Origin: Papio anubis
Lineage: Eukaryota > Chordata > Mammalia > Primates > Cercopithecidae
Direction of reading: 5' to 3'
Length of the DNA stretch: 64,000 nucleotides
Assembly (NCBI RefSeq): GCF_008728515.1
Contig: NC_044986.1
Coordinates: 116,765,001-116,829,000 of the forward strand
Part shown: in pieces, positions 32,891-44,492 of the stretch
Layout of the letters: every line of letters starts with the position of its first letter
Position numbering within the stretch: position 1 is the stretch's first letter
The notes under the pieces: model-generated
Databases searched by the model: none
The model's input: the letters and a program-made list of their open reading frames with translations, nothing else
What the model was told of the DNA's origin: nothing
Position numbers and translations under genes: made by a program

Positions 32891-32938
32891 TCAAAGCACA
32901 GATTTGTGCTAGATCCCACCTGTCTGGAACACATAGCC
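32632..32938 (+). repeat. Inverted duplication 2, source arm
   Basis: Reverse-complement partner of 30857-31164. Here the duplicated stretch is continuous with upstream MIR sequence (from about 32590), so this is the original location. Confidence 0.9.
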
Positions 32939-33200
32939 CATGAGAATCCAGAATCCAGCCCTTTGGTTTCTTCTCCATACGACTCCAAGGAACCCATGCT
33001 GAGTAAGGCACAGACTTTACTACTTTGGCAAAGAATCGGCACCGTAGCACGTATTTGCAGGTGCACAAATGAGTCAGTGAGTGAATAAATGAATGATCAG
33101 GTAAGAACACATATACATTAACCACATCACTCTGTGAGAAATCCTGGCTGTATGTTGATTTGTCCAACCGAAAACTCAAACTCTGTATTCTCTGGTTAAA
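32939..33200. other. Unrecognised DNA
   Basis: No feature recognised. Confidence 0.3.
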
Positions 33201-33214
33201 AATAAGACACCTGC

Positions 33215-33538
33215 GACGGGTGCGGTGGCTCACGCCTGTAATCCCAGCACTTTGGGAGGCTGAGGTGGGCGGATCACGAGGTCACGAGATCGAGACCATC
33301 CTGGATAACACGGCGAAACCACACCTCTACTAAAAATACAAAAAAAAAAAAAAAAAAAAAAAAAGCCAGGCGTGGTGGCGGCGCCTGTAGTCCCAGCTCC
33401 TCGGGAGGCTGAGGGAGGAGAATGGCGGGAACCCGGAGGGCGGAGCTTGCAGTGCGCCGAGATCCGGCTACTGCACTCCAGCCTGGGCGACAGAGCAAGA
33501 CTCCGTCTCAACAAAATAAATAAAAATGACAATAAATA
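33215..33538 (+). mobile_element. AluY-type SINE, sense, Old World monkey-like variants
   Basis: Full-length Alu with a 26-A middle linker. The right arm reads ccgagatccggct, a variant shared with AluYRa-like elements. Target duplication aataagacacctgc is exact at 33201-33214 and 33539-33552. Confidence 0.95.
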
Positions 33539-33589
33539 AATAAGACACCTGCCTAGAACTGAAAAAATCTCTAGAGAAAGAAAATTGAC

Positions 33590-33797
33590 TGTTGGTGACC
33601 TAGGGCTGGGATGGAGGGGATGCCTGGACACAAGGACAAGGATTCTTTTGGGGGTGGCAAAAATGTTCTGAAGTTCATTTGTGGTGATGGTTACACGACT
33701 CTCTATATATGAAAACTATTGAATCGTACATTTGAAATGGGTGAACTTCATGATGTGTGAATTATATATTAATAAGACTGTTTTTTATAAAAAGAGT
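33590..33797 (+). mobile_element. LINE-1 3' terminus (L1M type), sense
   Basis: gggtggcaaaaatgttctgaagtt, gtggtgatggttacacgactct, actattgaatcgtacatttgaaatgggtgaactt and gaattatatattaataagactgtt are the last approximately 200 bp of L1M with a degraded tail. Confidence 0.87.
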
Positions 33798-33804
33798 AAA
33801 CAAA

Positions 33805-33831
33805 AAACCTGTGCATTTAGCGCACAGGTTT
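33805..33831. repeat. Perfect 10-bp stem hairpin
   Basis: aaacctgtgc and gcacaggttt pair around a 7-nt loop (atttagc). No gene context; function unknown. Confidence 0.8.
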
Positions 33832-33839
33832 CTTGAAAG

Positions 33840-35080
33840 AGTGAATGAATGAATTTGAGAAAACGATTGAAGCCAAGAAACATCATATTATTTTCCAGGT
33901 ATGAGCTACTTTCCTTTAAACTGCTTTACATATCACCTTCTGGCTCATTCAAGACCACTTAAAAACGGATTTCATTCCAGACTTATTTTTAGGAACTGCG
34001 TAGTCAGCATTTTGATAGGCTAATTATACTTGCCTGCCATCTAGTGGTAGTAAAGGTGACTTCTCTATTTTAAGTACCTATAAATATTAGAACAACCATC
34101 TCAGCAATACGATGAATTATAGATTTCAAAGCCCCTTCACATAATCTTCCTTACTCAGCTTTCTCAAAAGTGCTATGAACTTCATATTATTATTAGACCT
34201 ACACTAAAAAATAGTGTCTATAATCTACGCATTGCTTTGTCTCCTCTCCCTTCCCATCTCCCCCACCAGAGGTAGAATAATCACAGAATGCTGCCTTTCT
34301 GGCCACAGGGATCACCTTAAGACCCACACTGGCCTGATCCACCTGCCACATATGACCGGCAGGAGCAGGAGCTTATGGGATGGGCACGTGACCCAAGCTG
34401 ATCTACTCAGAAGATCCCTGGAGATTTTCAAATATAGTTAATTAAAAGACGACCCTTTTTTCTTTGCTCATAAGCTGTACGAGCATCAATCCAGAGTGTC
34501 TCGTAGTCATGTGTTCCCCAATATGGTGAAGTTAGTGTACAGAATAAAGCCACCCTGCAGAGAAAATCACTGAAAAAAGGCAGCGTACAGGCACTCATGG
34601 AATCCAGCTTCAGGATCCTAGAGTCACTCTTCAGACAAGCACCATCCTATTCTTCCTGAAGTGTGGTGCCTGGGCCATGCACTACTGTTTTCCCCTTAGG
34701 ATTCTAACAGTTGGGTTTCATAGCTTGCAATGAAACAATTCCTTCCAATACCACAGGGAAGCAAAACGATGACCTTTCTGCATGGACACGATTGAGGTTG
34801 GAAGCAGGTGCACACCCACAGCGCTCCAGTGACAAGTCGTATGCTGTTCCCACCAAACCACACTTCCCTAGAACTATAGTAACACTGTTTTTATTTTTAT
34901 TTTTTACTATTTGACTTTCTCAAATAAATTTCAGGGTTGTTATAGTCAGAGGTGATCTCTGCCTACAAAACTTTATTTGCATCTTGATATCGATACACCC
35001 ACCAACAAATACTATTCATATGATCATGATGGTACATTCTAACCCTCAGTGGTCACCTTGAAGTTTTCTGCAAGCCCTTT
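33840..35080. other. Unrecognised DNA with one CTCF-like site
   Basis: No repeat confidently named over about 1.2 kb. A 75-codon open frame (34214-34441) lies in sequence that looks like a decayed interspersed repeat. Confidence 0.35.
34034..34047 (-). promoter_or_regulatory. Candidate CTCF-binding site
   Basis: ctgccatctagtgg fits all positions of the reverse complement of CCASYAGRKGGCRS, in the same orientation as the site at 17092-17105. Motif evidence only. Confidence 0.45.
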
Positions 35081-35085
35081 TCTTA

Positions 35086-35481
35086 GCCTGTTTGCATCGC
35101 TACAAAGGAATACCTGAGACTGGGTAGTATATAAAGACTCATGGTTCTGCAGCCTGTACAGGAAGCATGGTGCTGGCATCTGCTCAGCTCCTGGTGAAGC
35201 CTCAAGAAGTTTCTAATCATGGCTGAAGGTGAAAGGGAAAAAGACCCATCACATGGTGAAAGAGGGAGCAGAACACACCAGTCTCCTTTAAAGACCAGCT
35301 CTAGCACGAACTAAAAGAGAGAATTTGCTCATCACCATGGGGAAGACACAAAGATGAACATGAGGAATCCGCCCCCATGACCCAAAAAAACCTCCCACCA
35401 GGCCTCACTTCTAACCTTGAGAATCACTTTTCCACATTGTATTTGGAAGGGACAAATATCCAAACCATATCAATCCTCTAC
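35086..35481 (-). mobile_element. MLT1A/MSTD-like MaLR solo LTR, antisense
   Basis: gcctgtttgcatcgctacaaaggaatacctgagactggg, gttctgcagcctgtacaggaagcatgg, tctgctcagctcctggtgaagcc and tcccaccaggcctcac...caaaccatatca run through the LTR from end to end. Confidence 0.87.
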
Positions 35482-35484
35482 ATA

Positions 35485-35914
35485 TGTGAAGGCTTTCCTT
35501 GTGACCCAAACAAGAACTGTTTAGCCTAATTGAGGTCAAGTTTAGAGACACATCCTACCAATTCAATAGAACAGAGACTTCTTAGATATCCTGCAAGTGC
35601 AACATGAGCTCAACACCCTCATTTCCAGAAGCTCTGCTAAAATTATTAACTATTCTGGATATATGTACCATAATGCCTGTGTCCTGTATTCAGACCATGT
35701 TTTTTTAGTGACTTATATTTAATGTGCCTAAATAGCAGGCACGTTAAAAGTAGCTTATATTTTAACATTTCTCAAATTAAACTTTCCACATCGTTTTTAC
35801 TCTGCCTAGAATACTTACTGCAGCACTCTGTTACTGTGCATCAAAGCTAACTAGCAATACTCCAACTGCCACCCAAAGTGGATCTTGACATCAAGGTTCA
35901 AGTTCATCACCGTT
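35485..35914. other. Unrecognised DNA
   Basis: No feature recognised. Confidence 0.3.
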
Positions 35915-35916
35915 CT

Positions 35917-36214
35917 TTTTTTTTTTTTTTTTTTTTTTTCCTTGAGATGGAATTTCACTCTTATTGCCCAGGCTAGAGTGCAATGGTGCAATCTTGGCTC
36001 ACTGCAACCTCCGCCTCCCAGGTTCAAGTGATTCTCCCGCCTCAGATTCCTGAGTAGCTGGGATCACAGGTGCCCACAATGACACCAAGCTAATTTTCGT
36101 ATTTTTAGTAGAGATGGGGTTTCGCCATGCTGGCCAGGCTGGTCTCGAACTCCTGACCTCAGGTGATCCCTTCCCAAAGTGCTGGGATTCTAGGCATGAG
36201 CCACCATGTCCAGC
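35917..36214 (-). mobile_element. AluS-like SINE, antisense
   Basis: T run then a complete Alu, but the segment between gtgatccc and ttcccaaagtgc lacks about 15 bp of the left arm. The flanking cgttcttt blocks at about 35911 and 36221 suggest the target duplication. Confidence 0.9.
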
Positions 36215-36224
36215 AAGCAGCGTT

Positions 36225-36535
36225 CTTTACATTGTTATTTGGTCCATGTCATGTTACAATGTTAACGTGTTAACTTTTATGAAAGGCGCTTGTGAAGAAA
36301 ACTACCTTCCAATTCTAAGTTCTTTGCAACTAGGAGTATCACCTGGACAACATGATGAGGCAAGAAAGAGCCCAGCTTATAAACAGAAGCAATAAGGTGG
36401 CTTCTTCCCCAAGCTCATATTCAAGTTTTACTAAAAAGTCCTGGGTTGCTTGGATTTGAGCGTTGTTTGTATTTAAATGTGTCAATGAGTTCCAGTTGTC
36501 TTAAAGACATGTGGCATGGTGATATTAATAATTAC
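36225..36535. other. Unrecognised DNA
   Basis: No feature recognised with confidence. Confidence 0.3.
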
Positions 36536-36790
36536 TTCATATGTTCTTATGCCAATTCCACACTGCCTCAATTAATGTAGCTTTGTAGTAAATTTTGAAA
36601 TCAGAAAGGATAAGTCTTCCAACATCATTCTTTCTTTTCAAGATTGTTTTGGTCATTCTGGGTCTTTTGCATTTCCATATGAATTTTAATCAGCCTGTCA
36701 ATTTCTGCAAAGAAGTTTGCAGGGATTTTGATAGAGATTGCGTTGAATCTATAAACCAATCTGGGGAATAATGCTATCTAAATTTTAATT
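36536..36790 (-). mobile_element. LINE-1 (L1M type) 3' UTR, antisense
   Basis: cacactgcctcaattaatgtagctttgtag, tcaagattgttttggtcattctggg, ttgcatttccatatgaatttta and gattgcgttgaatctataaacca follow antisense L1. Confidence 0.87.
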
Positions 36791-37258
36791 TAACAATATT
36801 AAGTTAATAATGTTTTATTGATTATTAATGTTTATTCATCAATGGGATCTATTTCAATGACATATTCTATTATCATGAAATCTGTAAGCAGAAATAAACG
36901 TAGGTGGTTTAGTAATCTACTCAAGGTTATAGAGCCCCTTTGTCTATTGTAACTTGCTGTGCTTTGCTGAGAAAGAAATAAGCTTTAGTGAGGTTGCATT
37001 AGGCTTTTGGTAATTTAAAAAAAAAAATTGTCTATGAGTAGCTTAAAAATTATGGTCCTCTCTTAAAAAGAAAAAACCTCTGGATAAAGTAATGTTCATA
37101 TCGATTCCACTCTTCAACACCAGCAGAGGCTGAGAGCATTTCGCCACCATCCTTAGAACATTGGTTTAGGTCCTGTGCTGACTCTCTGAAGGTTACTAGA
37201 TAAAAAAGAAAAAGGAAAAATGCAAAGGAGGAAGGGGGAACAAAAAAGGCAAAAGGTT
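36791..37258. other. Unrecognised DNA
   Basis: No feature recognised with confidence. Confidence 0.3.
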
Positions 37259-37265
37259 TTCTCTC

Positions 37266-37568
37266 TTTTTTTTTTTTTTTTTTTTTTTGAGCCAGAGTCT
37301 CGCTCAGTCACCAGGCTGGAGTGCAGTGGCGTGATCTAGGCTCACTGCAACCTCCACCTCCTGGGTTCAAGTGATTCTCCTGTCCCAGCCTCCCCAGTTG
37401 CTGGGACTACAGGTGTGTGCCGCCCACACCCAAATGATTTTTGTATTTTTAGTAGAGGTGGGGTTTCACCATTTTGGCCAGCATAGTTTCAATCTCTTGA
37501 CCTCGTGATCCTCCTGCCTCAGCCTCCCAAAGTGCTGGGATTACAGGCATCAGCCACCATGCCCGGCC
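37266..37568 (-). mobile_element. AluS-like SINE, antisense
   Basis: T run, then a complete Alu ending at gcccggcc. Near-identical aaggttttctct and aaggctttccttct flank it. Confidence 0.93.
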
Positions 37569-37888
37569 AAGGCTTTCCTTCTTAATTCAGGAACAAAAAC
37601 CCTCCCCTGAGATTTTTGCTTATATGTCCTTGTCCACAACTGAGTCACATAGCCACTTCTAATTGCAACGGAGTTGAAAATTGTAGTTTTTTTTAGACTT
37701 TAGAACTTCAATAGTAGAAAGAGATGGAGAATGAGGTTGTAACTGAAAGCTGATTCAGCCAGTCCAGAAGGCTTGCTAACCTCAGTCTTCAATGCGGGAG
37801 ACTGAGTGTCACTGTTTACCTCCCCTTCAAAGATTTTGGTGAAAAAAAAAATAGTAAAACAGAAAATGTATAAGAAAACCTGTGAATT

Positions 37889-38194
37889 GGCCGGGCACGG
37901 TGGCTCACGCCTATTACAGGCGTAATCCCAGCACTTTGGGAGGCCGAGGTGGGCAGATCACAAGGTCAGGAGATCGAGACCATCCTGGCTAACATGGAGA
38001 AACCCCGTCTCTACTAAAAATACAAAAAATTAGCCGGGCGTAGTGGCGGGTGCCTGTAGTCCCAGCTACTCAGGAGGCTGAGGGAGGAGAATGGCTTGAA
38101 CCCGGGAGGTGGAGCTTACAGTGAGCAGAGATGGCGCCACTGCACTCCAGCCTGGGCGACAGAGCGAGACTCCGTCTCAAAAAAATAAAACATA

Positions 38195-38200
<6 letters not shown>
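37889..38200 (+). mobile_element. AluY SINE, sense
   Basis: Typical AluY left arm (ggtcaggagatcgagaccatcctggctaaca). A 12-bp extra piece (attacaggcg) near the head precedes gtaatccca. The tail runs into an AT microsatellite. Confidence 0.93.

Positions 38201-38239
<39 letters not shown>
38201..38239. repeat. (AT)n microsatellite
   Basis: About 19 uninterrupted AT units directly after the Alu tail. Confidence 0.95.
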
Positions 38240-38240
<1 letters not shown>

Positions 38241-39915
38241 CTGCTAACAAAAGATATTGACTTCTTTTCTAATTCTGTGGAAAAAAAATATTAGTAGTAA
38301 GACATTTTGTCCATCAAAATTATCATTTAAGTTGAGGGCAAAGGTATCATTTATCATAAAGCATGAAAGGACTCAAAATTGTTGTCACCAACAAAGCTTT
38401 GTTATCAAAAATGCACTGGAGAAAAATGAAACAAAAATATACAAGAGAAGAAGAACTGGGATTTAAGAGATATGAGAGGCCATAAATAGTCAAACTAATT
38501 ATTAAATCTTAAAAAGTATTTACAATGTAGGTGTGAAGATTACTGAAATTATTCAAATAGGATTGCTTTCTGATGCAAAATATGAATTATCTGTAGCCAG
38601 AAACTCATATGTTTAACCAAAACATGATTAATAAAAGCTGCAGTGGAATGACACTCAAATATAATTGCCTTGTTCAGCATAGAGAGATACATATATTTAT
38701 TATTTTATTAAGATCTTGAAAAATCTAAAAGTATGTTTGGTTAAGTTCTGTCAGCATTCTAACAATAAAAACAAGATTTAGTTCCTCCAACCACTGGAAG
38801 AAAATAAAAGGAAAAAAAAACTCCCTTTTTTTTTATTTGACAATTATGTTTTTATCATGTTCACACTTCTGCTCATTTAGTAAAATATTTACTATTAGTA
38901 TCCCATTCCCTATATGAGGGACTATAAATCATGATAAATAGAAAACAATACAATAAATAGACCAGAATAAATGCAAACTTGTAAGTACTCAAAATACTTG
39001 TGAATGGTTAAATTTCTACATTAAGAAAAATACAATATTCTCATATTGAATAAAATAAATCCAGCTATATTCTATTTGTATGATGAAGTATTTACTAGAA
39101 TATTAAAAGTAAATAATGGAACAAAGATATCATACAAAAGTTACAAAAAGAGAGGACCTGGTAATAGGCAAATCTGGTGGCATACAATTCAAGGTAAACT
39201 GTTTTATACAACATAAATATGATAACAGTTTAGGTTATCAAAATGTTGTAATACTTATGTGAAAATCAAGACACATCAATTCACTATCGACCTTATATTT
39301 GTGCGGGGACAGACTCCTGGAAAATTGCAATTGACACCAAGAAATCACATGCTCGTTTAGTAAAATATTACGTAAACTTAGTAAAATAGACAGTTTTGCT
39401 ATAGTAAATTTAATAAAACAGAGACAGGGTGCATGATGCCTTACCTGAAACTAGATTTTCCCCTTGACTTTTTAAATGTGTGACTTAATAAATAATAAAT
39501 TGCACATGCACACACACACACAGTGATTTCTCTTTTACATTATTATTATCTGCGGTACCAAAATTATTTTAGTTTGCTTAAGTCAGTTTGAGTTGCATGG
39601 TCACATAGCCAAGTCAGGTCAATCAGAGCCAAAGAGACTCCATGCCAGGACTTGGCATTGTTATTTTGTTAAACTGGCAGCTTTGTTCAGCTGGTGGCTG
39701 ATAGGATGGGATAGCCTAGAATGACTGAAACCTGCTTGAAAGCGTGGAAATCATGGCGACACAGGAGGAAGTAGCTCCATGGAAGAAGAGACAGTAAATT
39801 CTGCTGATATCGAATGCTCCGTTGTCCAACTGTGCCTTACAAGTGACTCTTCATGTATGGGCATCTAATGACAGTGCTGTGCCTAAAGCCAGTTTCAGTC
39901 CTGCTGTGCTAGGAC
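38240..39915. other. Unrecognised AT-rich DNA with a short (CA)n tract
   Basis: About 1.7 kb without a repeat I can name; CA units at about 39507-39523. No gene recognised. Confidence 0.35.
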
Positions 39916-39916
<1 letters not shown>

Positions 39917-39950
<34 letters not shown>

Positions 39951-40237
39951 TTTTTGAGACAGAGTTTCACTCCTGTTGCCCAGGCTGGAGTGCAGTGGTG
40001 TGATCTCGGCTCACCGCAGCCTCCGCCTCCCGGGTTCAAGAGATTCTCCTGCCTCAGCCTCCTGAGTCGCTGGGATTACAGGCATGCGCCATCACACTCG
40101 GCTAATTTTCTATTTTTAGTACAGACAGGGTTTCTCCATATTGGTCAGGCTGATCTCGAACTCCTGACCTCAGGTGATCTGCCAGCCTCAGCCTCCCAAA
40201 GTGCTGAGATTACAGGCGTGAGCCACCGTGCCCGGCT
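39917..40237 (-). mobile_element. AluS-like SINE, antisense, (TTTA)n tail
   Basis: The tail is a nine-unit TTTA microsatellite (39917-39952). The body is complete to cccggct. A longer open frame through it is simply Alu sequence. Confidence 0.93.
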
Positions 40238-40432
40238 GGACTCCTCAATTATTGGAGCTGGCAACCAAAAGCATCGTTTGTATGAATAATAATAACAATA
40301 GCAATTGAATCTAGCATGGTTCCAAATAGAAAAGAGAAAGAGAGGAAAAACAAGTGAAGGAGTGAAAATGAGTTTTTATTCTTCATTGAAAAATGGCATC
40401 AAAAAATGAAGTTAGACAATCATCTAACTCTA

Positions 40433-40640
40433 TTTGGTTCTTCTCTGCATGGCTGATACATCTTAATTGAACAAATTAGTTTGATTTGTCTTTGAACAGA
40501 ATGTGTGCCCTTTTATGTCTAAATTCCAGTTCAGGCGACGCTGAAAGTGGGTCATGACATTGATCAACGCCTTTATGAATGCTCGCATTCTCACTGATCT
40601 GCTTCTGTCCTGGGCTCAGGATAGCCGTATCCCAACACAA
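40433..40640 (+). repeat. Inverted duplication 3, left arm
   Basis: Reverse-complement match to 41834-42040. Shared blocks are ttctctgcatggctg, ctttgaacagaa, gggtcatgacattgatca, the ggctcagga block and agccgtatcccaacacaa. Identity is about 80% by eye. It is not a repeat family I know. Confidence 0.88.
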
Positions 40641-40760
40641 AGGAATTTATTTCCACCTCAAATAAACATTTGGGGGTTATTTCCTTTTATCCCAAATCCA
40701 AACACCAATGGATTTTAAAACAATTACGTAAAAAATGGAGAATGTGTTAATATCATTATC

Positions 40761-40882
40761 CCAGCTCTCAGGGAGGCAGAGGCAGGAGGATAGCTTGAGC
40801 CCAGGAGTTCGAGACCTGCCTGGGTAATATAGCGAGACCCCGTTCTCCACAAAAAGGAAAAAAAAAAAAAAAGACAAAAAAA
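40761..40882 (+). mobile_element. Free left Alu monomer (FLAM-like), 5'-truncated
   Basis: A single Alu arm starts at ccagctctcagggaggc, about 25 bp into the monomer, and ends in an A-rich tail. Exact 12-bp target duplication aatatcattatc at 40749-40760 and 40883-40894. Confidence 0.87.
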
Positions 40883-40929
40883 AATATCATTATCTCAACT
40901 ATTATTCCATAAAGTGCTTACTCTCTGGA

Positions 40930-41690
40930 ATAAGTACCAGGTACCAAGTGCACAAATACCAGGGGAAAAATACTTTTACACTGAAATGATGCCATGAACG
41001 GCGCCTTAAGCAAGCCATCACATTTAGCATCGCCCACCGTGAGACAAACTCTCATTATATGCTTCCTGATGTGATGCCACAAAAAGTATATAATATCACC
41101 TATTTAATGTTTTTGCAATAATATTATATTTAGTTTGAATTTAATCATTCAGATGAATCAAGAAAGTTCGGCATGTAGCCCAGGGGATTTTTCTAGATTA
41201 AAAGAAACTAAAGAAACTTAAAAACCAAAGGTGATGTTTGAATCTTAATTGAATCTGAATTAAAAATATATATCAAAGACATTTTGATAGTTGGAACAAA
41301 ATTGAGTATCAAATGTATTATTAAGTCAGTATTGAATTATTATTCATTTTCTTAAGTAGATTAATGCTGTAGTGGTTATGGAGAAGAATGCTAGTATTCT
41401 TAAGCACCGAAGAGCTGTATTCTGAGGGAGGCAGCTTAATGCCTGCAGCAGGTTTTTAAACATATTTCAGAAAAAGTATACATCAAAATTTGTGTGTGTG
41501 CATCTATGTATTTATGATTATATATAATGTTTGTGTGTGCATGTGTAGAGGGGGACTAGAGAGAATAAAAATGTGGCAAATTGTTAGTGATTTATGAGTT
41601 AAGTGAAGGATATATGGGCATTCATTGTGTTTATAATAATTTTATATGCTTCAAATTATTCAAAAACTCTGTTTAAAGTCTAAGTGAGAA
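40930..41690 (+). mobile_element. Probable L1M 3' UTR and terminus, sense
   Basis: tagattaaaagaaactaaagaaactt, tggttatggagaagaatgctagt, gggggactagagagaataaaaatgtggcaaattg and gaaggatatatgggcattc are the order of an old L1M 3' end. Divergent. Confidence 0.6.
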
Positions 41691-41833
41691 ACAAGTCTTA
41701 ACTGTTATAGTAATTAACAGAAGACCAAGAAACGGGAATCTTACAGAAAATAACAGAATGTTAAGAAACAGGAATAGGCCTTTTTCAGTGGTATAGAATT
41801 ACCTAACAATAAGAAAGACACCAGCCCAGCCCG

Positions 41834-42040
41834 TTGTGTTGGGATACGGCTGTCCTGAGCCCATGACAGAGGCAGATCAAGTGAGAATGGAACATTCAAG
41901 AAGGCGATGATCAATGTCATGACCCAATTCCAGGGTCATCTGTACTAGAATTTAGAGATAAACGGGTCCACGTTCTGTTCAAAGGCATTTCAAGCTAATT
42001 GGTTAAGTTCAGATTTACCAGCCATGCAGAGAAGACCCAA
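41834..42040 (-). repeat. Inverted duplication 3, right arm
   Basis: Partner of 40433-40640 with 1193 bp between the arms. Neither flank matches a known repeat, so I cannot tell which arm is the original. Confidence 0.88.
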
Positions 42041-43694
42041 GCTAAACTTAAGGAATATGTTGAGATTTACGTTTATCTAAGAAGTGGTTTAGGAGTGGAG
42101 AACTTCATGTAACAGCTCCTAAGAGACTGGGGCCATGGTCTATCCTCAGCCAGGTGCACATCATGACTAATCCTTGAGAAGGCTCATCCTCTTCTTCTCT
42201 AGCTGCCTAATCTAGGACTTGATAAACAGTGTTCTTGAAGATCTCGCTGTTGAATGCATAACCAAGTATTTCCCTATTTGCCTTTGCTTTCATCTGTTCT
42301 TTAAAACGCTGGATAGTAAATATAACATAGTGTTTAAAATTCACTTATTGATCAATACTTCATTACAGACTTCATTACTAACATCGTGTATTTATTCTGA
42401 CATCTTTTTCCTCAGTTTACTTAAAATCTTTCTCTTAAATAAATTATTTTAAAATAGCAGTATGCAAAATGTTCGCTGAGCCAAATGATGAGTTATTGTT
42501 CAAGACAAGCCCACACAAAAATCTATGAAAGTCTTATTAAGGACCTTGTAAATGATGTATTTCTCAGTAACTTTGAAATCTAGCTTTTGAACTTACCTTT
42601 TCCTCCCTTTAGAGAAACAATAATCCAATTCCCCATATTTAATATGTGTTAGTTCTTAAGAGTTTTATCCCTCCCCCATCTCTACTGAAATACTAAACAA
42701 GCATGTAAAATCATTTATTTCATTGATTTAGTCTGAAGCTTTCACAACAAGGAAATACCAATCACAGACAGGAATCCATATCCAGTAATTTAGCAATCAA
42801 TACAAGCAGTCAGGGCTTTAAAGTAATAAGGTAATAAGAAAAAGAAAGTAAAATCTGAGGTTTGATTATTTTGTTATTTCTTGCTCATTAGAAAGAAGAA
42901 AGACAAAAATCATCCTCGATTATTTTCAAGGTTTATGGATGTTTTCCTACTTGATAGATAAAAAGACACCATGGAAAATAATAAAAACAGGGTTAGATTA
43001 TTTGGGCTCAAAAATTAATTTACAACACTGTCTTCTTCATAAACAGCAGGTGACTGTATTTTTCCATCCGCACTGTACGTGTGTGCTTACAGCCCATCCA
43101 GTGTCTTAGAGCAATCATTACACGTTACCTTGCATAGCAAAGGGCAGAGGCCCATTGCTTTAATTTGATAAGATAATATCATTTGAACAAATTCTACATA
43201 ATTACTAAGGAATCAGACCAAGTTCCCATATTGAAAATTAGAGAAATTAAAATAGATTAAATGAATTGTTATTCTAGGTGGCCACTTCCCGAATAGTGTA
43301 TAGTCAGAAATACACACTGAGAAAGAACAAACTTTAAAACACTTGAAGACTACTTAATTTCTTCACGTGTGACAGCAGCATGCTGTAGTTACACAAGGGA
43401 GATTGCTTGGTGGGAAACCCCTATCACAGGCCTTTAATATACCACCAGCGGTCCAACACCATCAATGCCACTTTAACTTTGACTTTTATATTTATTTTAC
43501 TATATTGGAACAACTGTGACAGCACTGTAAACCTAAACATCCATGTCTCTAAGATCGTCTAAAAACTGTTTTCGTTGAATATTAGCTACTTTTCTTCACT
43601 GTACCAGGGGAAGAACTACTCTGTGTGTATTCTTTGAAACCATGCACTCAGAACCCAGGCCAACATAATAAAATAAAAGAGTCGCTGCTACTGG
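42041..43694. other. Unrecognised intergenic DNA
   Basis: About 1.65 kb without a recognised repeat or gene. The 77-codon open frame at 42219-42452 has no family features. Confidence 0.35.
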
Positions 43695-43720
43695 GTGCCT
43701 CTCTTTGTGAAGAGAGGCAC
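43695..43720. repeat. Perfect 10-bp stem hairpin
   Basis: gtgcctctct and agagaggcac pair around ttgtga. Too short for a typical microRNA precursor, and no further pairing extends it. Confidence 0.8.
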
Positions 43721-43994
43721 TATTTCCAAGTCTGTGCTCCTAGATCTGTGTGGTTCACCACAGTAAAATAGAATGCTCAGTCAAGCTCTACTGGTAGAGG
43801 CCAGTGTTATTTTTCTTTGTATTTTATTAATAGCTTGCTTTCTAAGTGACCGAAATCATATATTCTCCAAAGTACAAAGGGACTTGATTTACAAAATCTT
43901 CTAAGAAACTGCTCACTTTTACGCCATGGGTTCCTGAGCCAAACCATCATCACAAACACACTTGCTCACAAAGAAGAAAGAATGGAAGAAATTA

Positions 43995-44036
<42 letters not shown>

Positions 44037-44440
44037 TCCTGAAGTTGCTCTATTTTCTGAGAAATATAGAGAAATAAGGAAATGTATGGGAAATTTTGTG
44101 ATATTAAGGAACTGTCAGATTATTACCTTTGGGAAATGCTGCTTAATAAGCACATATAGCTGCTATCCTATAACGGGCCAACTGTCTTCTTATTTCTTAA
44201 GAGGATTTCTCTCTGTCTACTCAGATGTCTCTGTTGGAATGATGTGAACAAGGTATACCCAAACACTCCAGTAATACTATTTTTGTTCTCTTGATTATAT
44301 TCAAGAAGAGATTCTATTCTTCCTAATAGAAAAAAAAATGGTTAAGCTGACTATTGTCTGAATATGTCATGTAAAACAAGAAGTCAATGACTATGGGAAG
44401 AAAAATATGTCTTCTGTATAAAGCTTTGTTCTTAATGGGA
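43721..44440. other. Unrecognised DNA with a (GA)n microsatellite
   Basis: A GA run of about 17 units lies at 43999-44033. The rest is unrecognised. Confidence 0.6.
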
Positions 44441-44461
44441 AAAGTCTCTGTCTCTCTCTCT

Positions 44462-44464
<3 letters not shown>

Positions 44465-44492
<28 letters not shown>

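Noticed and set aside
33230..33631. 133-codon minus-strand open frame
   Set aside because: Entirely Alu plus its flank.
39822..40289. 155-codon plus-strand open frame, the longest in the window
   Set aside because: Mostly an antisense Alu with its TTTA tail translated as an LFIYLFIYL repeat.
43695..43720. Possible microRNA precursor
   Set aside because: Only a 10-bp stem with no further pairing, too short for Drosha/Dicer processing.
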